Below are positions 1-7,769 of a DNA stretch of 64,000 bases, piece by piece; the first letter of the stretch is position 1, and each line of letters opens with the position of its first letter. Where the stretch lies: positions 1 through 64,000 of the IMG/VR virus record IMGVR_UViG_3300011113_000784; one strand, given 5' to 3'. The translations under genes and the position numbers were made by a program. This DNA comes from a virus. Under the pieces are notes generated by a model that made no database searches, was not told where the DNA came from, and saw only the letters and a program-made list of their open reading frames with translations.

Positions 1-539
1 TTTCTGGAAAGTATGTTAAGACTGCAAACAGACCTAACATCTCAATCGATGATAGCGCCGAAATTAACTTCTTGAACGGAAAGACTTGGCTACCCGGCAA
101 AGCAACATTTGAAACACTTGAGTTCACTTACTATGATGTTGCTGTTCAGGGCGACCCAACTGTTACCAATCTCTTGAGATGGGTTAACAGAGTCTACAAC
201 TTCACATCTCCTGCCGGTGGCGTTGCTAATTCTACTGAAATTGCCGCTACCCAAAGAAGCTATGCAGTTGATCCAACTGGCGGTGGTAATGGATATGCTG
301 GAACCGGCAAACTCCTTCTCCTCGACGGTTGCGGTTATGTTCTAGAAACTTGGACATTAGTGAACTGCTGGCCCCAAACTATCAACTTTGGTGACCTTGC
401 ATATGATTCATCTGATGTCTGCGAAATATCATTGACACTCAGATATTCATACGCTAACTACATCAACAACTGTACTCCCGGCGTTCAAGAACTCTGTGGA
501 GTACCAGTTTGCGGTGCAGCTGCTGGCGCAAATCTATAA
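1..539 (+). CDS. Tail tube protein, gp19-like (5' truncated)
   Basis: The frame is open from base 3 with no start in the window, so this is the C-terminal part of a gene entering from the left. Residues such as NRPNISIDDS, FETLEFTYYDVA and LLLLDGCGYVLETWTL match the downstream gene at 649-1230 motif for motif, including the DGCGY..E.W signature seen in T4 gp19-type tubes. Such proteins stack as hexameric rings to form the inner tube of a contractile tail. The first in-frame start codon (TTG at 72) lies inside the conserved part and is not a real start. It ends just before a stem-loop at 543-595. Confidence 0.75.
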   Translation, partial: SGKYVKTANRPNISIDDSAEINFLNGKTWLPGKATFETLEFTYYDVAVQGDPTVTNLLRWVNRVYNFTSPAGGVANSTEIAATQRSYAVDPTGGGNGYAGTGKLLLLDGCGYVLETWTLVNCWPQTINFGDLAYDSSDVCEISLTLRYSYANYINNCTPGVQELCGVPVCGAAAGANL

Positions 540-542
540 TGA

Positions 543-595
543 TTTATCAAGTGAGGACACGCTTCTATTACAATTAGAGTGGCGTGTCCTCATAA
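543..595 (+). terminator. Stem-loop after the tail tube gene
   Basis: GAGGACACGC is followed about 20 bases later by its complement GCGTGTCCTC, giving a 10-bp stem. It lies between the tail tube gene and its paralogue. There is no T-run, so it may be an mRNA-processing or attenuation structure rather than a classical intrinsic terminator. The left arm carries GACACGCTTCT, which recurs at 1526 and, as TACACGCTTCT, at 37108. Confidence 0.5.
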
Positions 596-648
596 TAGAT
601 TAAGGTTAGCTATATTAGAAATCTTATTGAGGATTATAAAATTTAATT

Positions 649-1230
649 ATGGTTAACATGGGTGTTGGTTTTGCCTCTTACGCAGTATTTAAGAGGCAAA
701 ACCGTTTTATCATGAACATACCCGATGTAACTCATGTTGGGAAAGGTTCATCTAGAATTTACAACAAAGTTTTAGTGGAGGAAAGGTCTGCAAGACCAAG
801 TATATCTTTTGAAGAAGTAAAAGTGCCACATTTAATAGAAACTGTAACTTATGCAGGAAGACCAGTTTGGAATGATTTAAAAGTTACACTATATGATATA
901 GCAAGAACAAATCCTATATGGCAATGGATTGGCGCTAATTATTATGTTAAGAAAAATGACGGTGCAGGAAAACCGGGAATAAATTATTTTGGTAGCGTTA
1001 ACAATAACTTTAAAAGAGATATAAAAATATTTATGCTAGATGGTTGTGGTTATGCTTTAGAAGCATGGACATACATGAATGCATTTCCAAAAGAAGTTGA
1101 CTATGGCGATACAGACATGGAAAGACAAGAAGCCATGAGAGTGAATGTCACTTTTAAATATGACAGAGCATATTGGGAAGCCTGTGATGCCAATATGGTC
1201 AACTTAGCTGCCCAATATATGATAAGATAA
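649..1230 (+). CDS. Second tail tube-like protein, gp19-like
   Basis: This 193-residue protein is a clear paralogue of the gene at 1-539. Both share RPSISF/RPNISI, the V-T-L/F-T-Y-Y-D segment and the LDGCGYALEAW motif. The start chosen is ATG 649, with a weak GAGG about 15 bases upstream; ATG 658 is an alternative. TATAAAAT just upstream resembles a T4 late box. Two tube paralogues in tandem suggest one forms the tube and the other a specialised ring such as a tube initiator or terminator, but that role is inferred only from the duplication. Confidence 0.7.
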   Translation: MVNMGVGFASYAVFKRQNRFIMNIPDVTHVGKGSSRIYNKVLVEERSARPSISFEEVKVPHLIETVTYAGRPVWNDLKVTLYDIARTNPIWQWIGANYYVKKNDGAGKPGINYFGSVNNNFKRDIKIFMLDGCGYALEAWTYMNAFPKEVDYGDTDMERQEAMRVNVTFKYDRAYWEACDANMVNLAAQYMIR

Positions 1231-1231
1231 T

Positions 1232-1501
1232 TTATTCTTCGTCTTGTAACTCTGCGTATTCACCAGCATCTAAAAACTGAGCTACTTCAAGTATTTTGCG
1301 ACATTCCTCAAGGAATGTTTCTAATTCCTTGTTTTTCATGTTGAGAATGCGACAAGCACCAGACTTATTAAGTCTGCCCTTTTTGGTGTAAACTAGATTT
1401 TCATTTGAAAGTAATAAATTAATTTTTTCTTTTAGATAACTGTTTTCGAGCATGTAGAGCAATTCGCCATTTTCTATATCTTCCAGAAACTTGTTCTTCA
1501 T
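1232..1501 (-). CDS. Small hypothetical protein downstream of late sigma
   Basis: This 89-residue charged, mostly helical protein has no recognised domain. ATG 1501 is chosen because AGGAG sits seven bases upstream; the longer frame to 1552 runs through a hairpin (GTGTC...GACAC) and is unlikely to be translated. It follows the sigma-like gene on the same strand, the position where T4-type phages sometimes carry a late coactivator, but I see no gp33 motif and do not claim that function. It ends two bases from the converging tail tube paralogue. Confidence 0.55.
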   Translation of the reverse strand: MKNKFLEDIENGELLYMLENSYLKEKINLLLSNENLVYTKKGRLNKSGACRILNMKNKELETFLEECRKILEVAQFLDAGEYAELQDEE

Positions 1502-1512
1502 GAAAATCTCCT

Positions 1513-1535
1513 GTGTGTCATATGGGACACGCTTC
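1513..1535 (-). promoter_or_regulatory. Hairpin element upstream of small gene
   Basis: GTGTC and GACAC pair across a six-base loop, followed on the plus strand by GCTTCT. On the minus strand this sits directly before the AGGAG ribosome-binding site of the gene starting at 1501. Related hairpins occur at 12429, 12501, 12572, 21984 and 37097. Confidence 0.45.
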
Positions 1536-1595
1536 TGGCGTGATGCGAACAAGAATAAATTAGTTATACTAATAAAACATAAATTTCAATTTAGA

Positions 1596-2084
1596 TCAAA
1601 TTCTTTTTATGGGAATTTCTTTGCTAACTTTAGTAAAATAAAATTCCTGATATCGCTTTTTTAATTCTTCGAAGTTTTTATTTGATCTGTAAATTTGTCG
1701 TAAATGGTGAATTAGACAAGTGGTTAGGAAATTAAAAGCTTTGCTTCCACGATGAGGATCAAATCGTTCTATCTTAGCAAAACAGATAAAAACGCCTTCT
1801 TGAACGGCATCATCATAATCAATTTTTTGGAAATTTCTAAAACGAACAATATTTTCCGCAAGTGTAAAAAATTCTTTAGCCAAATTATCCTGACTTTGTT
1901 TTAGCTTTTTTTCGTTTTCTATTATTTTATTTTCATCAATTTGCAATGTTGGTTTATCGACATATTGACGATGAATTTCATAATCTTCTTTTAAAAGTTC
2001 ATATTTTCTTTTATTCTTTTTAGCTTGTTGGAAATCAATAATATTTTTTTCTAGATACTTATTATCAAGATAATGGTTACTCAT
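1596..2084 (-). CDS. Late-transcription sigma factor-like protein (gp55-like)
   Basis: The C-terminal half contains a sigma-70 region 2-like stretch: DYDDAVQEGVFICFAKIERF, then FDPHRGSKAFNFLTTCLIHH and LRQIYRSNKN. This matches the T4 gp55 pattern of an acidic helix, a (F)NPEKG-like turn and F-x-Y-F-x-x-x-C/I. Such proteins bind host core RNA polymerase and recognise TATAAATA late promoters. The 162-residue length is close to gp55 (185). ATG 2084 is chosen because TATATTTT lies four bases upstream and no ribosome-binding site is visible; ATG 2108 is an alternative overlapping the divergent gene. Family assignment is by pattern, not alignment. Confidence 0.6.
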   Translation of the reverse strand: MSNHYLDNKYLEKNIIDFQQAKKNKRKYELLKEDYEIHRQYVDKPTLQIDENKIIENEKKLKQSQDNLAKEFFTLAENIVRFRNFQKIDYDDAVQEGVFICFAKIERFDPHRGSKAFNFLTTCLIHHLRQIYRSNKNFEELKKRYQEFYFTKVSKEIPIKRI

Positions 2085-2106
2085 ATTAAAAATATAGTGT
2101 GAGTTC
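2085..2106. promoter_or_regulatory. Divergent late-like promoter region
   Basis: Only 22 bases separate two divergent start codons. The minus strand has TATATTTT four bases before ATG 2084; the plus strand has AATATAGT before ATG 2107. Neither gene has a Shine-Dalgarno sequence. Confidence 0.4.
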
Positions 2107-2871
2107 ATGAAAATAAATTGTGCAATAATAGTAGATTCTATCGAAGAAAAAGAAAGTTGTTTAACTAAATTTAAAAATTTGGAAAATAAAACATTTTTTA
2201 CTTTCAATAATGCTATCAATAAAATTAATAAACTAAAAAGCAAAAAAAACTTTTTTGTAGAGTTAGAATCATTTTACAAAAAAGAAATATTTTATATAAT
2301 TCATCCAGATGAAGAGTTAGTATTTTTTGATGAAGATGAAGCATTAAAATCACATTTTAATTTGATTGTTGATGATTGGGTAATAAAGACAAGAAGAAGT
2401 AGCGCAAAAGAAATAGCTGTGTCAAAAATATTCATTAAAAGCAGTTTTAAAAATATTAAAAAATTTGACAATGAGTGGTGTGATATTTACCAAAATAATA
2501 AAAACTTTGCTTCTAAATTAAAAGAATATATTTACATATACGATTTAGAACCAAATGAAATATTTGTAATATACCAATATGTTTTAGAACAATTAAAATT
2601 AAAACAATATAATAAGGAATTATTTTATTTAATAAAATCATTTTTGGAAAAACATCCTACATTTTTAGAATTAATTAATCTTTGGGGAGACTATCTTTAT
2701 GAAATAAATTTATTTTTTGATGCAAAAAAATGTTATGAAAGTGCTTTAAAAATCGCCGGTGATAGAAATTTATATGATTTTCTACCAATGATTCCAAGCA
2801 TGCACAAAACGCATCCTGAAAAAATGATTTCAAATATAGAAAAAATAATTTCTAAATACGATGCTATTTAG
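2107..2871 (+). CDS. Hypothetical protein with TPR-like C-terminus
   Basis: I do not recognise this 254-residue protein with confidence. The C-terminal 100 residues look like helical tetratricopeptide-type repeats (for example LWGDYLYEINLFFDAKKCYE followed by SALKIAG). The N-terminal half has alternating strands and an acidic HPDEELVFFDEDEA stretch that could be a degenerate glycosyltransferase-2-like fold, a common partner of such repeats. It is very lysine- and isoleucine-rich. It starts divergently from the sigma-like gene, without a ribosome-binding site. Confidence 0.5.
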   Translation: MKINCAIIVDSIEEKESCLTKFKNLENKTFFTFNNAINKINKLKSKKNFFVELESFYKKEIFYIIHPDEELVFFDEDEALKSHFNLIVDDWVIKTRRSSAKEIAVSKIFIKSSFKNIKKFDNEWCDIYQNNKNFASKLKEYIYIYDLEPNEIFVIYQYVLEQLKLKQYNKELFYLIKSFLEKHPTFLELINLWGDYLYEINLFFDAKKCYESALKIAGDRNLYDFLPMIPSMHKTHPEKMISNIEKIISKYDAI

Positions 2872-2873
2872 TA

Positions 2874-3278
2874 TCAAAATATACTATCTAGTTCATTGAT
2901 AATTACGGTTACTTGGTCTTCATACCTTGCCATTGCAATTTGTTTGCGTCCTGCTGGAAGCTTTTTCATTTCCTTTTCAAGATCGCCAATTGAGCAGCTT
3001 ATAACTCGCCAGTTGTTTTTAGCCAATCTTTCAATTTCTTCTTCTTGAGAAAGGACTTCTTTACCGGGAAAAAAAGCAAGAACTTGATCTTTAGCCTCTT
3101 TGATAATTTTCTTGTAAAGAGGGACATTACAAGAACAACTAGGATTATTGATGAATTTCTGAACTTCTGGAGCTAAAGATTCTGGCAATGTAGAACGAAA
3201 CTTTTCGTCTTTCATTGCAGCCTTGATATCCATCAAGGAGACATAACTTTTAGATTTTTGGTTGTTCTGGTCGCTCAT
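2874..3278 (-). CDS. Hypothetical protein
   Basis: This 134-residue soluble protein has no recognised domain. It contains a PSCSCN segment and a helical C-terminus. It is the last gene of a minus-strand cluster (4149 to 2874) and overlaps the preceding zinc-ribbon gene by 29 bases, which suggests coupled translation. Confidence 0.5.
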   Translation of the reverse strand: MSDQNNQKSKSYVSLMDIKAAMKDEKFRSTLPESLAPEVQKFINNPSCSCNVPLYKKIIKEAKDQVLAFFPGKEVLSQEEEIERLAKNNWRVISCSIGDLEKEMKKLPAGRKQIAMARYEDQVTVIINELDSIF

Positions 3279-3480
3279 ATGTTCTCACCCTTAATGCATG
3301 TCCACATGATCTACATCTATACAGAGTTACTTGTTTTTTAATTTTTTCTTTATCAGAATCTTTTTTGATTGTATTTTGAATATCAGATCTTTTTGCCTGA
3401 TAAAGATTCTCTAAATCTTTATCCAAGTATTTTTTGCCACAGTTAGCACAGATAATTTGTGTTTCAGTCCGATATGACAC
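3250..3480 (-). CDS. Small zinc-ribbon protein
   Basis: Two CxxC knuckles (CANC and CRSC) about 45 residues apart predict one zinc site, as in small zinc-ribbon proteins. I chose GTG 3480 because GGAAG lies six bases upstream and it overlaps the preceding gene by only 17 bases; the longer frame from ATG 3513 would overlap by 50. A charged helical linker separates the knuckles. The function is unknown; zinc ribbons in phages often bind nucleic acid or polymerase. Confidence 0.5.
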   Translation of the reverse strand: MSYRTETQIICANCGKKYLDKDLENLYQAKRSDIQNTIKKDSDKEKIKKQVTLYRCRSCGHALRVRTYERPEQPKI

Positions 3481-3778
3481 TATTAGCTTCCAAATAAGTT
3501 TGAAGAAATGCAAAGAAAGTTGCTAGGAAACTAGTTGCACACCCACCTAGAAAAATTAAATGGAGCTTATCTGTGCCCCAGCCATTAAAGATATGCAATA
3601 GTGTTGTTGTGAACACTCCAGACCAAAAGCCAGAACATTGATAACAATTTAATGCCTTCATGAAAAATTCTGGCAAATATGGCTTGATCTTATCTTTAAC
3701 TGCCTTGGCAATATCAGACTCAACAATGATGTTGGTCATGCCGATAGATCCAAGTAGCCAAACAACAATTTCAAACAT
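3464..3778 (-). CDS. Membrane protein, DUF1360-like
   Basis: This 104-residue protein has at least two hydrophobic segments (near the N-terminus and residues about 75-95). It has the LNCYQCSGFWSGV signature typical of DUF1360-type small phage and bacterial membrane proteins. The function of that family is unknown. It sits in a minus-strand cluster of small genes, overlapping its downstream neighbour. Confidence 0.6.
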   Translation of the reverse strand: MFEIVVWLLGSIGMTNIIVESDIAKAVKDKIKPYLPEFFMKALNCYQCSGFWSGVFTTTLLHIFNGWGTDKLHLIFLGGCATSFLATFFAFLQTYLEANSVISD

Positions 3779-3780
3779 GT

Positions 3781-4149
3781 TTACCTCGTTGATATAAGGA
3801 CAGAGACTTTGTCTTTATTCCTATAAACACACAAATCGTTCACATTAATATTAAGAGGTAGTTGTAATTCAAAATCATCAACATAACCAGAAATATTTTT
3901 GTAAGAATTAATTTCTATTTTCATTATTTCGATGGGAGACTTGAATATTTTAGATATTTCTTCTATTTCATTTGCATTAATTGAATTAAGAAAATCTATT
4001 ACAGATCTGATTCCAAGACTTCGCATTTGAGGAATTTTTTGTGCTAATTCCCAAGAATCAAAAAGATGCTTAAATCTTGGCATTGAATTTTTGATTAATT
4101 GGTTCTGAAAAAGCAATTCAGCTGCATTGTGAAAACCAATTTGTATCAT
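3781..4149 (-). CDS. Hypothetical protein
   Basis: This 122-residue protein has no recognised domain: mixed helix with a strand-rich C-terminal third. ATG 4149 has AGGAG nine bases upstream, preceded by CTATATTATT, a late-like box. It is the first gene of the minus cluster running to 2874. Confidence 0.5.
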   Translation of the reverse strand: MIQIGFHNAAELLFQNQLIKNSMPRFKHLFDSWELAQKIPQMRSLGIRSVIDFLNSINANEIEEISKIFKSPIEIMKIEINSYKNISGYVDDFELQLPLNINVNDLCVYRNKDKVSVLISTR

Positions 4150-4228
4150 AAAAATTCTCCTGTAATAATATAGTTTTAAATAAATTACACTAAATTAAAA
4201 TTAAGTTTTGATGTAAAAAGGGGAAATT

Positions 4229-5317
4229 ATGTCTGATGAAATCTACAGACCACAAAAATCTGTGAATGCTAACATTAACAATATGCAAAATATTCCAAGA
4301 GAACAACCAATTGAACTTCCAGAAAATCATCCTTTAAGAAATCAGCAATATCAAAACCCTCATATGCAACCACAAATGGAATTAGGTGGATTGCCTCCCA
4401 ATGTTATTACAGGCAACATTCCCCCACAATTTAAAGCTCAAATTACTGGTGATACGAGTTCTGTCCCACCACAAAACAGAACGCCTGTAGATGTCCCCAC
4501 TGCAATGGTGATGATGAATGCCAATCCAGAATTGAATGCGATTCTTAATGCTTTAAAGCAACATAGCACACAGTATGAAGAGGTGTTACTCCCAAGCAAG
4601 GGAAGGTTTTATGACGGAACAGATGGACCAGTAAATGGAATTGTTAATATTCGCCCCATGACCGGCGAGGAAGAGCAAATTTTGGCAACTCCAAGATTTG
4701 TTAAAAAGGGTACTGCCTTAAACATGATTTTTAGCAAATGTATTCGTGAAAATATCAAGCCTGAAAATCTTTTGTCACAAGACAGAACTTTTCTTTTGAT
4801 TTATTTGCGTGGTATTAGTTATGGAACGGACTATGAAGTTCAAGTTCGTTGCCCAGATACTGATAGGCAATTTTCTACAACAGTTGATCTTGATAGCTTG
4901 ATTGTTACAAGATGCCCTGATGATTATGGTCCAAATTCTCTTCAAGGGGTTTTGCCCAAGAGCGAATTGCCATTTACCTATAGACTTGCTAAAGGGAAAG
5001 ATGAGAGCGATTTGCAACAATATAGAGAAACAAGGATGAAGTCATTTAGCGATAACAGCCTAGATGACACATTGATATTCAGAATTGCTCAACTGGTTAA
5101 CAGCGTTAGGAATATCACTGATAAAGAAGAACTTAAAGTTTTGATAAGAAATTTACCTATTCAGGATGTTAACTATATAAGGAACCTGATCAACGAACCA
5201 CCTTTTGGGATGCAGACAAAGGTTAGCATTTTGTCGCCTTATTCCAATGAAGAGTTTGAAATTGATCTGCCTTTGGACAGCGGTTTTTTCTTCCCCCGGA
5301 ACAAGAAGGCGAACTAA
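4229..5317 (+). CDS. Baseplate hub / tail assembly protein, gp26-like
   Basis: This 362-residue protein has a disordered, Pro/Gln/Asn-rich N-terminal third. From about residue 120 it has the T4_baseplate (gp26-type) signature: VLLPSKGRFYDG, NIRPMTGEEEQIL, RFVKKGTALNMIF, then ICPD-like and LPIQDVNYI segments. gp26-type proteins assist baseplate hub assembly and may act as tail chaperones. AAGGGG precedes ATG 4229. Near the 3' end, in frame, is T TTT TTC (5284-5290), a classic -1 slippery heptamer, and the -1 frame stays open to 5514 (see next entry). T4 gp26 (208 residues) lacks the long N-terminus. Confidence 0.7.
   Translation: MSDEIYRPQKSVNANINNMQNIPREQPIELPENHPLRNQQYQNPHMQPQMELGGLPPNVITGNIPPQFKAQITGDTSSVPPQNRTPVDVPTAMVMMNANPELNAILNALKQHSTQYEEVLLPSKGRFYDGTDGPVNGIVNIRPMTGEEEQILATPRFVKKGTALNMIFSKCIRENIKPENLLSQDRTFLLIYLRGISYGTDYEVQVRCPDTDRQFSTTVDLDSLIVTRCPDDYGPNSLQGVLPKSELPFTYRLAKGKDESDLQQYRETRMKSFSDNSLDDTLIFRIAQLVNSVRNITDKEELKVLIRNLPIQDVNYIRNLINEPPFGMQTKVSILSPYSNEEFEIDLPLDSGFFFPRNKKAN
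5284..5290 (+). promoter_or_regulatory. Slippery heptamer TTTTTTC
   Basis: In the zero frame the codons are GGT TTT TTC, so the heptamer T TTT TTC allows both tRNAs to re-pair after a -1 slip. It lies 27 bases before the zero-frame stop at 5317. Confidence 0.55.
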
Positions 5318-5514
5318 GTCCAAGCCTGAAGTTATGGCAAGCATTGATGGATGAGTTTTTCTTTTTCCTCTATCATCTGCATGTCAAAAAACAAGACTTC
5401 ATGCAACTGACAATTGCCGAAAGGAAATATTTAATAGAAAAATTCATTGAGCAAAAGAAAAAAGAAAGTGAAGAACAAGAAAAGGCATTTAGAAACGCAA
5501 GATCTAGGAGATAA
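5290..5514 (+). CDS. Probable -1 frameshift extension of the gp26-like protein
   Basis: The -1 frame is open from the slippery heptamer through the gp26-like stop and encodes 74 protein-like residues: LSPSLKLWQALMDEFFFFLY, then a charged helix ending in NARSRR. The ATG at 5347 has no ribosome-binding site, and the residues before it (LKLWQAL) look coding, so frameshifting is more likely than internal initiation. The fused product would be about 428 residues. Tail assembly chaperone pairs (gpG/gpGT type) are commonly made this way. A separate 55-residue protein starting at 5347 remains possible. Confidence 0.6.
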   Translation, partial: LPPEQEGELSPSLKLWQALMDEFFFFLYHLHVKKQDFMQLTIAERKYLIEKFIEQKKKESEEQEKAFRNARSRR

Positions 5515-5516
5515 GT

Positions 5517-6254
5517 ATGGCGACTAAAGAAAGATATCAAAATCCAGTTCCTAATGACACAGTTGTTTTAAGATTATTTGTTTATAATCAAAACACTTTT
5601 TCTAATGTACAATCAATTCAAAAAGTAGAAATTTACAAGATTCCTGATAACGCTTCAATTAATGATCTCTCCCAAGGAACACTTGTTCAAACAATTGGTT
5701 CTGAAAATGTCAAACAAGACTCAACGGGAAAGTATTATGTTGATCTTGTTGCGGAATATCCTTTATTTACTGTCGGCAAGTATGTTGATGTTTGGTATAT
5801 AACTTTTACAACTGATGAGGGTACAAGCGAAATAATCAATACTTTCAATTTGTACCCAGATCTTTGGTACACGACACCAATTCCTGTTGTTTACGATTTC
5901 AGCTTCGTATTCCGTCCAAATCGTTTCAGGAAGGGATCGAAACAATATATCATTTGCCAAATCACGCCAAATGTTCCCAGAGGCACAGATTTGGGTCGTT
6001 ATTATGAAAACCTAATTATCAATTCCAATGTCATGATAAGCTTGGAAATGAACTGTGGCGATTGTGTTCCAGCTGAACAAGATCTAAGGCTTGTTCTTGA
6101 TCAAGTGCCTACTGACTACAGAGAAAAGAATTACGCCTATTACTTGCTAGATACAACCGATTTGGAACCGGGCATTTACAATGTTTGGTTCACAATGGAA
6201 ATGGGTGAAAACACATTCATCTCAGACCGTATGAACCTTCAAATCTTTACTTAA
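5517..6254 (+). CDS. Hypothetical structural protein, beta-rich
   Basis: This 245-residue protein has mostly beta-strand character, with repeated patterns such as GKYYVDLVAEYPLF and GIYNVWFTMEMGENTF that look like two immunoglobulin-type sandwiches (about residues 15-110 and 125-245). AGGAG six bases upstream supports ATG 5517. Its position directly after tail genes suggests a virion decoration, neck or tail component; this is inferred from fold and context only. Confidence 0.5.
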   Translation: MATKERYQNPVPNDTVVLRLFVYNQNTFSNVQSIQKVEIYKIPDNASINDLSQGTLVQTIGSENVKQDSTGKYYVDLVAEYPLFTVGKYVDVWYITFTTDEGTSEIINTFNLYPDLWYTTPIPVVYDFSFVFRPNRFRKGSKQYIICQITPNVPRGTDLGRYYENLIINSNVMISLEMNCGDCVPAEQDLRLVLDQVPTDYREKNYAYYLLDTTDLEPGIYNVWFTMEMGENTFISDRMNLQIFT

Positions 6255-6310
6255 CAGATTATTAAAAAAAATAAATAATTTGTTTTTGGTTGCGTTGTCA
6301 GATAACGCCC

Positions 6311-6339
6311 TTGACTACGCAATAAAATTTATTTATTGT
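6311..6339 (+). promoter_or_regulatory. Sigma-70-like promoter for the MoxR operon
   Basis: TTGACT, a 17-base spacer and TATTGT lie just upstream of the AAA ATPase gene starting at 6366. A small hairpin (GCGTT...AACGC) precedes it at 6293-6309. Confidence 0.5.
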
Positions 6340-6365
6340 GTACTCGGACAAGCAAGGAGGTTGCT

Positions 6366-7769
6366 ATGAATCTTGTCGAAAGATTGAAGAAACATTTTGA
6401 ATGTGAAATGAATGTTCTTCTTGTAGGAGAACACGGGGTTGGAAAAACTTCCATTATCAAACAAGTGTTTGAAGATGAAGGTTTAATTCTAAATGAATCG
6501 TGGTTGTACTTTTCAGGTTCTACACTCGATCCTTGGGTCGATTTTATCGGCATACCCAAAGAAGTCGAATACAATGGTAAAAAGTGCATAGAAATTGTAC
6601 CACCAAAGGCTTTTGCTGATGAAGGTAAGATTCAAGCCATTTTCATCGATGAGTTTAACCGATCACCTAGCAAGATTAGAAACGCTCTACTTGAATTATG
6701 CCAATTTAAATCAATCAATGGCAGAAAATTCCCTAACCTTAAAGTTGTTTGGGCAGCTATCAATCCAGAAGACGAGAACAATACATATGATGTGGAAAGA
6801 CTCGATCCAGCCCACAAGGATCGATTCCATGCTAATCAAATTGTTGTCCCATATGCTTGTGACATGGAATATTTTAAGGGCAAATACGGGGAAGATGTCG
6901 CATCTGCTAGCATTTCTTGGTGGAATGCTCTTCCCGAATTGATTAAAAAGCAAATATCTCCCAGAAGATTAGATTATGCTCTTCATTTCATGAGCAAAGG
7001 CATTCCTTTGGAAGATATTTTGCCAAAAGATAGCAATATCTCAAAGCTAAGACAAGATATCAGCAATGGACCAGTGGATAAGAAATTATCAAAGCTTTTT
7101 GAAACCAAAAACTTCAAAGAAGCAAAATTGTTTCTAAATGTTGAAAATAACTACTTGTCTGCTATCAAAATAATTGATGGTAACAAGAAATATATGGAAT
7201 TCTTTATTCCATTGCTCAAAAAAGAAAAAATATGTTTATTGATATCTGATGATAATATGGCATCATCGGATTTCATTTTGTCGAACAAAGATAACAATAC
7301 TGAATTCAAGTCTGCAATAGAAAGCATATTGACAGCTAGTGCGAATCCAAAAGCTTTGATGAAAATAAGGTCTTATTTCGCTAACACAAGTGCTAGCGAA
7401 GTGGTAAAAAACAAAGATATATCTGTTGATTCTGTTCTAGCACCATTGTCTAATGAAATCTACTTAGAAAGAATTAACAAAGCTGATAAAAAAGATCAAA
7501 TAAAAATTGTTTTAAGCAATTTTCCTGATAATCCCACTAGCGTTGTCAGCGAAAAGACAATGAGTATCATTGCAAATTTCATTATTGAAAAATGGGAAGC
7601 AACTATTAAACAACAAAACTTAGAATTAATCATAAAGATTTGGAATACTTGTTACAAGCAAGCTGATAAAATGTTTGTTGCCAAGAATTTCAGCAACAAA
7701 GAATTATGTCGCAAATGTTTTAATCTTGGGATCATAACGCAAATGGAAGGTATGGCAAATGGATATTAA
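6366..7769 (+). CDS. MoxR-type AAA+ ATPase
   Basis: This 467-residue protein has a Walker A (GEHGVGKTS, residues 21-29), Walker B (IFIDEFNRSP) and a sensor-like VVWAAINPEDEN, as in MoxR/DUF-type AAA+ ATPases that remodel proteins with a VWA partner. ATG 6366 is chosen because AAGGAGG lies five bases upstream, not the earlier in-frame GTG at 6336. The C-terminal half is helical and phage-specific. It overlaps the downstream DUF2201 gene by 11 bases, so the two are surely co-expressed and probably act as a pair. Confidence 0.8.
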   Translation: MNLVERLKKHFECEMNVLLVGEHGVGKTSIIKQVFEDEGLILNESWLYFSGSTLDPWVDFIGIPKEVEYNGKKCIEIVPPKAFADEGKIQAIFIDEFNRSPSKIRNALLELCQFKSINGRKFPNLKVVWAAINPEDENNTYDVERLDPAHKDRFHANQIVVPYACDMEYFKGKYGEDVASASISWWNALPELIKKQISPRRLDYALHFMSKGIPLEDILPKDSNISKLRQDISNGPVDKKLSKLFETKNFKEAKLFLNVENNYLSAIKIIDGNKKYMEFFIPLLKKEKICLLISDDNMASSDFILSNKDNNTEFKSAIESILTASANPKALMKIRSYFANTSASEVVKNKDISVDSVLAPLSNEIYLERINKADKKDQIKIVLSNFPDNPTSVVSEKTMSIIANFIIEKWEATIKQQNLELIIKIWNTCYKQADKMFVAKNFSNKELCRKCFNLGIITQMEGMANGY

